Positions 55,593-63,074 of a stretch of DNA of 64,000 nt are shown piece after piece (position 1 is the first letter of the stretch; each line of letters opens with the position of its first letter). Under the pieces are notes generated by a model. The model searched no databases, was not told the DNA's origin, and saw only the letters and a list, made by a program, of their open reading frames with translations. Origin of the DNA: an uncultured Eubacteriales bacterium. GTDB lineage: Bacteria > Bacillota > Clostridia > Lachnospirales > Lachnospiraceae. Location: the NCBI GenBank assembly GCA_900314845.1, contig OMWV01000046.1, positions 33,106-97,105 on the forward strand, given 5' to 3'. Made by a program: the position numbers and the translations under genes.

Positions 55593-56759
55593 TTATAAAA
55601 GATAAACTTTTAACAAACCGTTTTTATATTCAAAATGATCAAGATTTCGCTCCTTTACGTTTTCGGGTATCTGAAATCTTCTCCTCTCATTTCTGATCGT
55701 CAGCAGTATGTCACCTTCCATCTGGCCGACGGAAATCTCCTCTTTTTTCGTGAAGGGCAGTTCAATGTTCATCACCGTATGTCCATCTTCTTCTGCAACA
55801 GAGAATATATTTTCCTTCACAAAAATATCTTCCAGGTTCTCGTCGCCGTAGACTTCATCTGCGGCTGCTCTGAGTGAATCCAGACCTCTCAGCTCGTGAT
55901 CCTTTAAATACATCTTGAATATTTTTACCCCGGGAAAACTCTCCTGGGCAAGTTTCATGTTATCTGCCTGGGTTTTTGTCCAGCTGCTGAAATAGCCCGA
56001 CATTGCATCTTCGGGATAGATTCTGTTTATGATCACCGCGTCGACGTTGAAGTCATACATATGCATCCACGTATAATTGCGTCTTGCCTCTTCGAGGACG
56101 ATCCTTTCCGTCGTCGTCACGATCCGTATGCTTGTGATCTCCGGATCGCTGAGGATCTTCTGGAGTTTCATCAATCTGTCATTCAATTTGCCAAAATCCC
56201 TGAACACCTTATCTGAAGGTTTGGGCACGTTTGTTTTCAGGCTGACTGCTATGCCTGCGGTAAATGTAAATGCTCTGACTACAGGGAGAAGGCGTTTTAC
56301 CATCTGGCCGAGGCGCTCGGGGAAACGGAGCAGAGCCAGTGTTTCGCCCGTAGGGGCACAGTCTATGATCAGATCATCGCATGCGTCATCCGTATATGCG
56401 TCCAGGATCTTAAGCATGGCAAAAAGTTCATCAAGAGTAGGTACAGCCAGTGCCTCGTCGACTTCTATGCTGTCATCACTGTGTTTATTTTTGTTTATGA
56501 TCGTCTTGATATATTCCTGAAGGCTCCCCCAGGCTTTTTTTGTTTCCAGTGTCGTGTCTATTTCAAGAGCCTGCAGATTATCACAGATCTGCCTGGGCTC
56601 GTCATTCAGCTTTACATCAAATGAGTCTCCGAGACTGTGAGCCTGATCCGTGCTCATGATAAGAACTTTTCTTCCCTTTGAAGCCAGCTTGCAGGCTGCG
56701 GCGGCAGCCATACTTGTTTTGCCGACGCCGCCTTTGCCTGTATAAATGATTATTCTCAT
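55593..56759 (-). CDS. ArsA/Get3-family ATPase with HSP20-like C-terminus (second copy)
   Basis: A 388-residue deviant-Walker ATPase. GKGGVGKTSMAAA is the P-loop with the signature Lys, DQAHSLGDSFD is switch I, and DLIIDCAPTGETLALLRFP covers switch II. The C-terminal about 85 residues resemble the small-heat-shock-like domain found on many bacterial ArsA proteins. The paired cysteines that bind arsenite in classic ArsA are not seen, so a chaperone/targeting role (Get3d-like) fits better than arsenite export. No arsB is nearby. It overlaps the first copy by 4 bp. Confidence 0.88.
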   Translation of the reverse strand: MRIIIYTGKGGVGKTSMAAAAACKLASKGRKVLIMSTDQAHSLGDSFDVKLNDEPRQICDNLQALEIDTTLETKKAWGSLQEYIKTIINKNKHSDDSIEVDEALAVPTLDELFAMLKILDAYTDDACDDLIIDCAPTGETLALLRFPERLGQMVKRLLPVVRAFTFTAGIAVSLKTNVPKPSDKVFRDFGKLNDRLMKLQKILSDPEITSIRIVTTTERIVLEEARRNYTWMHMYDFNVDAVIINRIYPEDAMSGYFSSWTKTQADNMKLAQESFPGVKIFKMYLKDHELRGLDSLRAAADEVYGDENLEDIFVKENIFSVAEEDGHTVMNIELPFTKKEEISVGQMEGDILLTIRNERRRFQIPENVKERNLDHFEYKNGLLKVYLL

Positions 56760-57952
56760 ATCCTGAATCCCTCTTTTCCTGCAGAAAGTATTATATTCAA
56801 TTTGCCGTCTTTATATTCAGTATCTTTAACTATGCTCCCCGTGAGGGTGTAAGGGAGGGGAATGACACGGTTCTGTTTTCCGGCCCGGACAGATATATCC
56901 ATATCATGTCCTGTTACTTCTATCTCATCTTTATCAATAAAGGGAATGGAAAGACTCAGACAGTAGTCATCTCCCTGCCTGGTGTATGTTTCGGTCTCCC
57001 CTGTGTTTCGTACGGAAAAGATATCTTTCAGGTTCGTATCCTGAAAATTCTCTCTACAGAATTCCCGCAATGCATCAAGACCTCTGACCTCTTTTGGATA
57101 CCATCTGAGTTTCATCATTGGAATTCCTGTAAATACATTTTCCAGTTCCGTTATATAATTATTCTGAATGTTATACCATTTCATAAAGAAGTCATTATCT
57201 TCAAGTCTGGGGATGATACGGTTAACGTATATGCCGTCGACATGGTAATGGTAAAGATTCAGATACATATAGCTTCTCTTTGTTTCCTCTACCACCATCT
57301 TTTCAGGAGTACATACGATGCGGATCGACGTTTTATCTCTATCCTTGAGAAGGTTCTGCACCTTCATCAGAGAAAGATAGATCCGCTGTGTATCATTCAT
57401 CGCGTCTTGGTCCGGCATCTCAACTTTCATAAAAGTCTTCGTGATGGGAGAAAGAATTCTAAAGGCTACTTTGCCTACAGGGAAAAGCTTCTCCATATAC
57501 CAGGAAAGAAGCTCGGGAAGCTTGAGCATAGATAATGTCTCTCCTGTCGGGGCACAGTCAACGATGATCCTGTCATAATTGCCTTCTTCATCCAGCTGAG
57601 TGATCTTCATCAGGGAGAAAAGACTTTCCAGACCGGGAACTACGGTAAACTGATCCTGCTCGCTGGGCTTTACACCGGCCGAATTCAGGATGCCCTGCCA
57701 GGAATTCATGAAATCAGGGAAATCATGCTGCATGATCAGATCCGGATCCAGCTCTACTGCGTCAAGATAATCGCCTGCATGTACGATTTCGCTTCCGACA
57801 TTCATCTCAAAAAAATCCCCGAGATTGTGAGCCATGTCAGTGCTCACAAGCAGAGTCTTTTTTCCTTCAGAAGCAGATGCAAGGGCGTGAGCTGATGAGA
57901 TCATAGTCTTGCCAACTCCACCTTTGCCAGTAAAAATGATAATTCTGCTCAT
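56756..57952 (-). CDS. ArsA/Get3-family ATPase with HSP20-like C-terminus (first copy)
   Basis: A 398-residue homologue of the downstream gene with the same order: P-loop GKGGVGKTMISSA, STDMAHNLGDFFE, DCAPTGETLSMLKLPELL, and a beta-rich C-terminal domain (CLSLSIPFIDKDEIEVTGHDMDI, read in parts) of the HSP20-like kind. The two copies are clearly diverged, so they may form a heterodimer. The 170-bp upstream region holds two inverted repeats and probably the operon promoter. Confidence 0.88.
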   Translation of the reverse strand: MSRIIIFTGKGGVGKTMISSAHALASASEGKKTLLVSTDMAHNLGDFFEMNVGSEIVHAGDYLDAVELDPDLIMQHDFPDFMNSWQGILNSAGVKPSEQDQFTVVPGLESLFSLMKITQLDEEGNYDRIIVDCAPTGETLSMLKLPELLSWYMEKLFPVGKVAFRILSPITKTFMKVEMPDQDAMNDTQRIYLSLMKVQNLLKDRDKTSIRIVCTPEKMVVEETKRSYMYLNLYHYHVDGIYVNRIIPRLEDNDFFMKWYNIQNNYITELENVFTGIPMMKLRWYPKEVRGLDALREFCRENFQDTNLKDIFSVRNTGETETYTRQGDDYCLSLSIPFIDKDEIEVTGHDMDISVRAGKQNRVIPLPYTLTGSIVKDTEYKDGKLNIILSAGKEGFRI

Positions 57953-57979
57953 ATTTTCACCACCATAAAGAAAACAATA

Positions 57980-58004
57980 TGGGATTCATGTTAAATAAAT
58001 CCCA
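57980..58004. repeat. Inverted repeat in the ArsA leader
   Basis: TGGGATT (57980-57986) and AATCCCA (57998-58004) with an 11-bp AT-rich spacer, 28 bp before the first ArsA start. On the minus strand it is followed by ATATTGTTTTC, so it could be a weak terminator/attenuator or an operator. Confidence 0.5.
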
Positions 58005-58037
58005 CAAATAATACTAGATTATCAGAGGTCAGATTTT

Positions 58038-58064
58038 AGGGGAAACTGTATATTATGTTCCCCT
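58038..58064. promoter_or_regulatory. Inverted repeat AGGGGAA-N13-TTCCCCT, candidate operator
   Basis: Perfect 7-bp arms (58038-58044 and 58058-58064) flank an AT-rich centre (TGTATATTATG) that could hold a -10 element on the minus strand. The arms are G- and C-tracts. The position between the regulator gene and the ArsA pair fits an operator. Confidence 0.5.
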
Positions 58065-58124
58065 CCTGAAAGTTGATAAAAAAATAACAACTCGGACTAC
58101 CTGCTTCAGGTCCTGAAAAGAGAC

Positions 58125-58397
58125 TTATTTAACAAATTTATCGATCGCATCATCCAGATGTCTGACAGCGTCTTCATTATTCTCATTAAGGGCATCGTCA
58201 ATACACCGTCTGAGATAATCCTTCAGGATAAGCCTTTCCGTACTTGTTATTGCTGATCGGACCGCTCCCAGCTGGATCAGCACATCATTAAAATCCCGGC
58301 CGTCGTCTATCATTCTTCTGACAGCCTGCAGATGACCGGATACCTTTGCCAGTCGATTCATCACTGCTCTTTTCTTTTCGTCACTGTAATTTGGCAC
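58125..58397 (-). CDS. CsoR/RcnR-family (DUF156) repressor with altered ligand site
   Basis: A 90-residue all-helical regulator of the metal/persulfide-sensing family (KRAVMNRLAKVSGHLQAVRRMI). Numbering matches M. tuberculosis CsoR, where copper is bound by Cys36, His61 and Cys65. Here these are Phe36, Tyr61 and Cys65, so it probably does not sense copper in the usual way. It starts with GTG (58397) after AAGGAG. It lies between the amylase gene and the ArsA pair. Confidence 0.88.
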   Translation of the reverse strand: MPNYSDEKKRAVMNRLAKVSGHLQAVRRMIDDGRDFNDVLIQLGAVRSAITSTERLILKDYLRRCIDDALNENNEDAVRHLDDAIDKFVK

Positions 58398-58433
58398 AGT
58401 AGCACTCTCCTTATTCCGGTTCTGGAATATTGT

Positions 58434-59732
58434 TTAAACATGTTCCGGCCGGATGACCATGGCGCTGTATGCCGGAAGTTCAAGCCCCCCGCCAAAGTCA
58501 ATATTTGTCTGATGAAGAAGATCCTGGCCACACCCGCTGCGCGCGTTGAAATCGGCGTGGTACGCAGCGTCATCTGCATTGATGCAGATGATCAGGCGGT
58601 CGCCCTCTCCTTCCCGTTCGTATATGCACTGTCTGTTAGTCAGCAGAAGGGTCCGGAAAGATCCGTGGCGCAGTGCCGGGGAAGCTGCGCGGATCCGGGT
58701 AAGAACTGCGATAAGATCCGTCAGCTGGTTCCACTGCGGGTGGTCAAAGAATGGACGAAGCTCGTGGTCTCCAAACTTTTTCACGCCTTCTGCTGCCCAT
58801 TCACTGCCATAATAAACAGACGGAAGTCCTGGGATAGTAAAAAGCATTGCGTATAGAAGGGGCAGATGCTCTTTTCTGTTTACGGTACTTGCTATCCTGC
58901 TTACGTCATGGTTATCCAGGAAATTGTACATATATATGTTCTGGTAGATTCCCTGCTGTCTGAGGACGGAATGAATGATCTCAAACAGATTCATACTGTT
59001 GAAAGCTGAATATAATCCCTTGTAGCAGTCATAATTTGTTGCGCTCTGGCACATATCAGGACCGCAGATGTCATTGTAGTTTCCGCCGATCTTCTCTCCG
59101 AGGAGGAGGAAATCATCATTCTGTCCGCGGGTAGATGCGCGAAGACGTTTGATAAATTCCCTGTCCAGGCAATAAGCGGCATCCAGTCTCAGACCATCGA
59201 TCGAGAATTCACTGCGCCAGAAGCTGACACAGTCAAGCAGATAAGAGATAACTTCTTCATTCTGCAGATTAAGTTTTACCAGGTCATAACAATTTTCCCA
59301 GCCTTCATACCAGAGCCCGTCGCCGTACGCATCGTCCGAGTCAAAATTTATATGGAACCAGTTATGATAAGGGGAATTCTGTCTGTGCTCAAGTACATGA
59401 CGAAATGCCCAGAATCCACGCCCTGTATGATTGAACACTCCGTCAAGAATGACTTTGATCCCTGCCTCGTGAAATGCCCTGCACACATCAGAAAAATCTT
59501 CATTTGTACCTAATCGCCTGTCAATGACCCTCAGATCTCGTGTGTCATAGCCATGTTTGTCTGATTCAAAAACGGGATTGAAAAGTACAGCTCCTATTCC
59601 AAGTCTTTTCAGGTGAGGAATCCAGTCTATAACTTTTAGAATCCTGTGTTCAAGCAGACCGTCATTCTCATATGGAGCACCACAAAGCCCCAGTGGATAT
59701 ATCTGATAAATGCTGTTATTGTCTGTCCACAT
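58434..59732 (-). CDS. GH13 alpha-amylase family protein
   Basis: An intracellular glycoside hydrolase of family 13 (432 aa) without a signal peptide. The catalytic triad is visible: Asp184 (DGLRLDAAY), Glu213 (LLGEKIGG) and Asp276 (FLDNHDVSR). GVFNHTGRGFWAF is conserved region I. It would act on malto-oligosaccharides or related alpha-glucans. It has its own promoter, divergent from tRNA-Leu, and ends 36 bp before the regulator gene, so read-through is possible. Confidence 0.93.
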   Translation of the reverse strand: MWTDNNSIYQIYPLGLCGAPYENDGLLEHRILKVIDWIPHLKRLGIGAVLFNPVFESDKHGYDTRDLRVIDRRLGTNEDFSDVCRAFHEAGIKVILDGVFNHTGRGFWAFRHVLEHRQNSPYHNWFHINFDSDDAYGDGLWYEGWENCYDLVKLNLQNEEVISYLLDCVSFWRSEFSIDGLRLDAAYCLDREFIKRLRASTRGQNDDFLLLGEKIGGNYNDICGPDMCQSATNYDCYKGLYSAFNSMNLFEIIHSVLRQQGIYQNIYMYNFLDNHDVSRIASTVNRKEHLPLLYAMLFTIPGLPSVYYGSEWAAEGVKKFGDHELRPFFDHPQWNQLTDLIAVLTRIRAASPALRHGSFRTLLLTNRQCIYEREGEGDRLIICINADDAAYHADFNARSGCGQDLLHQTNIDFGGGLELPAYSAMVIRPEHV

Positions 59733-59751
59733 AAATGGTCACCTCTTATAA

Positions 59752-59780
59752 ATTATATCCTAATTGCCGAAGACTGTCTA
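59752..59780 (-). promoter_or_regulatory. Promoter of the amylase gene
   Basis: On the minus strand TAGACA (59780-59775), 17 bp and TATAAT (59757-59752). It is back-to-back with the tRNA-Leu promoter. The start point would be about 13 bases before the ATG. Confidence 0.65.
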
Positions 59781-59783
59781 TTA

Positions 59784-59812
59784 TTGACACTGATGCGTCG
59801 TTTTGTTATAAT
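59784..59812 (+). promoter_or_regulatory. Promoter of tRNA-Leu
   Basis: TTGACA (59784-59789), 17 bp and TATAAT (59807-59812): a full-consensus promoter 13 bases before the tRNA. Confidence 0.93.
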
Positions 59813-59824
59813 AGGTCAGAAAAC

Positions 59825-59907
59825 GCCGGCATGTCGGAATGGCAGACGAGGCAGACTCAAAATCTGTTGTGTTCACGCACGTGTGGGTTCAAGTCCCACT
59901 GCCGGCA
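59825..59907 (+). tRNA. tRNA-Leu (anticodon CAA)
   Basis: The acceptor GCCGGCA (59825-59831) pairs with TGCCGGC (59900-59906). The anticodon stem is GCAGA/TCTGT with loop CTCAAAA, and the anticodon at 59858-59860 is CAA (UUG codons). A long class II variable arm and T-stem GTGGG/CCCAC are present. No CCA is encoded. Confidence 0.95.
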
Positions 59908-59915
59908 TAGTTTTG

Positions 59916-59954
59916 AAAAGGCATTGTCCGCTTTTTTATAGACAATGCCTTTTT
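59916..59954. terminator. Bidirectional terminator of tRNA-Leu and mtnA
   Basis: The arms AAAAGGCATTGTC (59916-59928) and GACAATGCCTTTT (59941-59953) with a 12-nt loop, and T-runs in both directions. It serves the tRNA (plus) and mtnA (minus). Confidence 0.92.
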
Positions 59955-59969
59955 CTTCGTGTATGGAAT

Positions 59970-61070
59970 CTATTTTTGCTTTAATTTTTCTGCTTCTTCC
60001 TTTTTCCTCATGATCTCTTTCAAAGATTGAGTGTAGGGCGCCCTTGCAATGCCGTATTCTGTAACGATAGCTGCGATCAGATTATTATCTGTAACATCGA
60101 AAGCTGGGTTGTATACTTTGATGCCTTCCGGAGCCATTCTTCGTTTGTACCACATTTCCGTTACTTCTTCGGCAGGCCGCTGCTCTATATTAATCTGTTC
60201 TCCGGTAGGAGTATTCATATCTATAGTAGACGTCGGCGCACAGATATATACAGGAACATTGTAGTATTTTGCAACTGCTGCTACAACTGAAGTCCCGATC
60301 TTGTTGGCAGCATCTCCGTTGGCGGCAACTCTGTCACACCCTACGAAAACTGCGTTGACCCAGCCTTTTTTCATAACAGATGCAGACATATTGTCACAGA
60401 TAAGCGTTACATCGAGCCCGGAATCCATGAGTTCATATGCTGTAAGTCTTGCTCCCTGGAGCAGGGGTCTTGTTTCATCAGCAAAAATATGAAAATTGTA
60501 TCCGCGTTCATAACCAAGATACATCGGGGCGGTAGCTGTGCCATATTTTGATGTAGCCAACTGACCGGCGTTGCAGTGGGTCAGGAGTCCATCGCCGGGT
60601 TTTACGAGAGACAGACCATATTCACCGATCCGGCGGCATGTCTCTATGTCCTCTTCCTGGATGGCAGCTGATTCCTTATGGAGAAGTTCTATGATCTCCT
60701 TTACGGGCAGATCCTTATGTGAAGTAACCACTCTCTCCATCCTGTTCAATGCCCATGAAAGGTTAACAGCTGTAGGTCTGGAGGAGTTCAGATAGTCTTT
60801 TGCCTTTCGGAAGAGCAAAAGGAACTCGTCATAGCTTTCCGTTGAAAAACTCTTGGCAGCAAGGTATATGCCGTATCCTGCAGCTACCCCTATAGCCGGT
60901 GCCCCTCTTACCTGAAGTTTATAGATCGCTTCCCAGATCTCTTCCTGTGTTTTCAGATGAAGGATCTCTGTATTATAGGGAAGCTGGGTCTGATCAATGA
61001 TTACAAGTGCGCTGTCTTCATCGTCGAGCGCAACTGTGTCATAATCAAGAATATGTTTTTTCTCACTCAT
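59970..61070 (-). CDS. mtnA: S-methyl-5-thioribose-1-phosphate isomerase
   Basis: An aldose-ketose isomerase of the methionine salvage (or 5-deoxyribose/DHAP shunt) pathway. It has 366 residues, with VRGAPAIGVAAGYG near residues 50-65, THCNAGQLATSKYGTA (catalytic Cys), ADETRPLLQGARLTAYEL and GCDRVAANGDAANKIGT. No other salvage gene is in the window. AAGGAT precedes the ATG. Confidence 0.95.
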   Translation of the reverse strand: MSEKKHILDYDTVALDDEDSALVIIDQTQLPYNTEILHLKTQEEIWEAIYKLQVRGAPAIGVAAGYGIYLAAKSFSTESYDEFLLLFRKAKDYLNSSRPTAVNLSWALNRMERVVTSHKDLPVKEIIELLHKESAAIQEEDIETCRRIGEYGLSLVKPGDGLLTHCNAGQLATSKYGTATAPMYLGYERGYNFHIFADETRPLLQGARLTAYELMDSGLDVTLICDNMSASVMKKGWVNAVFVGCDRVAANGDAANKIGTSVVAAVAKYYNVPVYICAPTSTIDMNTPTGEQINIEQRPAEEVTEMWYKRRMAPEGIKVYNPAFDVTDNNLIAAIVTEYGIARAPYTQSLKEIMRKKEEAEKLKQK

Positions 61071-61108
61071 GCGATTTATCCTTCCGTAAAATTTATTTGA
61101 TTCTTAAA

Positions 61109-61117
61109 AGTATACCA
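61109..61117 (-). promoter_or_regulatory. Possible promoter of mtnA
   Basis: An extended -10 (TGGTATACT on the minus strand, hexamer 61114-61109) lies about 40 bp before the mtnA start. No good -35 is present. Confidence 0.45.
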
Positions 61118-61189
61118 TAAATTATGAAGAAAAAACAGGCGGCAGAGTGAATGAAGTACACAGCATATTCCGGAAACTATAGAGACAAT

Positions 61190-61537
61190 TCACCTGGCAG
61201 ATGCGATAATGCCAGGCTGTTCATCTGTCTGAACAGGTATAGCGATCAGGTCTCCGGGATGTATCAGAGATTTCTTCATTCTGTTTACACGCATTACATC
61301 CTTTACATAATCTCTGCAGTCAGAATAATTGCCGCTCATATGATCCTGGGCTATGCTCCATATCGTATCGCCGTCCTGTACGACATATGTAGAGTACCGG
61401 ATATTTTCTGCCGCTTCTGATCTGGTACGTACGGATCCAAGGATCAGCAGAGTGACCGCGGCTGCGGTCAGGAGCATGGCGGAAAGAATAAAAGAAATAT
61501 GTTTTATTGAGATTTTCTTACAGGTACTATCTTTCAA
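61190..61537 (-). CDS. LysM protein, YneA-like cell division inhibitor
   Basis: A 115-residue protein with one N-terminal membrane helix (about 13-35) and a C-terminal LysM domain (YVVQDGDTIWSIAQDHM to GDLIAIP). Its divergent position next to lexA, with LexA boxes between them, matches YneA-type SOS division inhibitors. The ribosome site AAGGAG is nine bases before a TTG (61537), which I take as the start. The ATG at 61546 directly abuts the AAGGAG and is unlikely. Confidence 0.82.
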   Translation of the reverse strand: MKDSTCKKISIKHISFILSAMLLTAAAVTLLILGSVRTRSEAAENIRYSTYVVQDGDTIWSIAQDHMSGNYSDCRDYVKDVMRVNRMKKSLIHPGDLIAIPVQTDEQPGIIASAR

Positions 61538-61568
61538 CTCAGACATCTCCTTAGCAAAAATTTGTTCG

Positions 61569-61582
61569 CGAACGTTCGTTCT
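61569..61582. promoter_or_regulatory. LexA box 1
   Basis: CGAACGTTCGTTCT matches CGAAC-N4-GTTCG at 9 of 10 fixed positions. It is nearest to the LysM gene. Confidence 0.7.
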
Positions 61583-61599
61583 GATGCCTTGAATTATAC

Positions 61600-61613
61600 C
61601 GAACAAAAGTTCC
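61600..61613. promoter_or_regulatory. LexA box 2
   Basis: CGAACAAAAGTTCC matches CGAAC-N4-GTTCG at 9 of 10 fixed positions. It lies between the two divergent genes. Confidence 0.85.
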
Positions 61614-61640
61614 CAGGTCAATAGGTTTTTGCAAAAAAAT

Positions 61641-61654
61641 CAAACAAATGTTTG
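61641..61654. promoter_or_regulatory. LexA box 3 overlapping the lexA -35
   Basis: CAAACAAATGTTTG is a symmetric variant (8 of 10 fixed positions) that overlaps the -35 of the lexA promoter, as expected for autorepression. Confidence 0.75.
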
Positions 61655-61683
61655 CAAATGTCTGTTCGGTATGATATCATACC
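61652..61683 (+). promoter_or_regulatory. lexA promoter with 16-bp palindrome over the -10
   Basis: TTGCAA (61652-61657), 17 bp and an extended -10 TGATATCAT (hexamer 61675-61680). GGTATGATATCATACC (61668-61683) is a perfect palindrome centred on the -10. It is unlike a LexA box and may bind another regulator. Confidence 0.65.
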
Positions 61684-61738
61684 TGTAAATATAAAATAGA
61701 GATCATGCAAAGAGATTTACATACAGTGGAGGTTATTT

Positions 61739-62356
61739 ATGGCTGACAGGGATTTGAATGAGAGGCAGAAGAGCATTCTGGAATTTATCAGAGATCAGTT
61801 GCAGACAAGAGGCTATCCGCCTTCAGTCAGAGAGATCTGCAAGGCGGTCGGACTGAAGTCAACTTCATCCGTGCATGCACATCTTGAAACACTGGAGAAA
61901 AAGGGATATATCCATCGCGATCCGGCTAAGTCCCGTACAATAGAACTTACAGATGATGTATTTGGCATTTCCAGAAGGGAAGTCGTGAATATCCCTGTCG
62001 TAGGTACAGTTACAGCAGGTGAACCCATACTGGCTGTTGAGAATATCACAGGCTACTATCCTGTCCCTGCTGATATGCTCCCGAATTCAGAACTTTTTAT
62101 GCTGAAAGTCCGGGGCGACAGTATGGTAAACGCGGGAATATTAAGCGGAGATAACGTTATTATCCAGAAGCAGCCGACTGCTCATAACGGTGAGATCGTA
62201 TGTGCGCTTATTGAAGATTCCGCTACGATAAAGACTTTCTATAAAGAAGATGGTCATTATCGCCTTCAGCCCCAGAACGATGCCTATGAACCTATTATTA
62301 CCTCGCATTGCGATATTCTGGGGAAAGTCATAGGCCTTATCAGAACTGATATGTGA
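61739..62356 (+). CDS. lexA: SOS repressor LexA
   Basis: The self-cleaving SOS repressor, 205 residues. It has an N-terminal winged helix (about 1-70), the cleavage site Ala93-Gly94 (TVTAGEP), and catalytic Ser128 (GDSMV) and Lys165 (SATIKTF). GGAGG precedes the ATG. Three LexA boxes upstream support autoregulation and control of the divergent LysM gene. Confidence 0.97.
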   Translation: MADRDLNERQKSILEFIRDQLQTRGYPPSVREICKAVGLKSTSSVHAHLETLEKKGYIHRDPAKSRTIELTDDVFGISRREVVNIPVVGTVTAGEPILAVENITGYYPVPADMLPNSELFMLKVRGDSMVNAGILSGDNVIIQKQPTAHNGEIVCALIEDSATIKTFYKEDGHYRLQPQNDAYEPIITSHCDILGKVIGLIRTDM

Positions 62357-62382
62357 ATACGAAAGATATATGCTGTACGCAA

Positions 62383-62430
62383 AAGTCCTCTCCGGCTTTC
62401 AGTGCGATCACCGGGAGGGCTTTTTTATTT
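62383..62430 (+). terminator. Terminator of lexA
   Basis: AGTCCTCTCCGG pairs with CCGGGAGGGCTT (G-U pairs allowed), followed by TTTTTTATTT. It lies 27 bp after the lexA stop. Confidence 0.85.
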
Positions 62431-62493
62431 ATGACTATATTTTATTGTTTTGATTTTCCTGATGTCATTGCCGGCTGGCAGTCAGCGGCAGAC

Positions 62494-62850
62494 TTACTCT
62501 GTGAACTCTGAGACGTCTATATCCTTTCCGTCCCGCCATATGCGCTCAAGATCATAGAATATTCTGGATTCCTCTGAGAAAATATGGATAATGATATCTC
62601 CGTAATCCATGAGGATCCAGCTGGCGCTGTTGTAGCCCTCAATCTGCCTGGGTTCATACCCGGCTCTGCCAAGAGTTTCTTCTACACTGTCAGAGAGTGC
62701 TTTTATCTGTCGCGGATTGCTTCCGCTGGCTATTAAAAAATAATCTGCTATAACAGATACGCTGCGGATATCTATGACGCGAATATCTCCCGCTTTTCTG
62801 TCCTGAAGCGCCTTTACGGCCAGTTTCGTCATATTCTTTGATTCATCCAT
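62494..62850 (-). CDS. rsfS: Ribosomal silencing factor RsfS
   Basis: A DUF143/RsfS protein (118 aa) that binds uL14 and blocks subunit joining in starvation. DIRVIDIRSVSVIADYFLIASG and SWILMDYGDIIIHIFSEESRIFYDLERIW (read in parts) are diagnostic. AAGGAG precedes the ATG. No nadD/yqeK genes are nearby, although they would lie upstream in many Firmicutes. Confidence 0.96.
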   Translation of the reverse strand: MDESKNMTKLAVKALQDRKAGDIRVIDIRSVSVIADYFLIASGSNPRQIKALSDSVEETLGRAGYEPRQIEGYNSASWILMDYGDIIIHIFSEESRIFYDLERIWRDGKDIDVSEFTE

Positions 62851-63015
62851 ATGTACAGCTCTCCTTTTTCATTTTGTTCGGGGAATTGTTTTCTGCCTGC
62901 TCTGTTAGAATTCTATTTCGATTTTACCCTATTCACAATATAAAATCAATTCATTCAAAAAATACCGGACATTCTTTGCTGACATTTTGTGTCGAAATTT
63001 GTCGAACGATGATGA

Positions 63016-63043
63016 TTGAAATTCATATCGGGCTGTTTATAAT
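63016..63043 (+). promoter_or_regulatory. Promoter of comM
   Basis: TTGAAA (63016-63021), 16 bp and TATAAT (63038-63043), about 30 bp before the start at 63075. Confidence 0.75.
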
Positions 63044-63074
63044 AGATTCTATCAGACAGGAAGGAGACAAACGA

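Noticed and set aside
55593..57952. Arsenic resistance operon
   Set aside because: No arsB, arsC, arsR or arsD is present, and the two ATPases lack recognisable paired arsenite-binding cysteines.
62838..63074. N-terminal extension of comM to 62838
   Set aside because: It would overlap rsfS and the promoter; the family start MFSKTLSAVLRGID at 63075 has AAGGAG before it.
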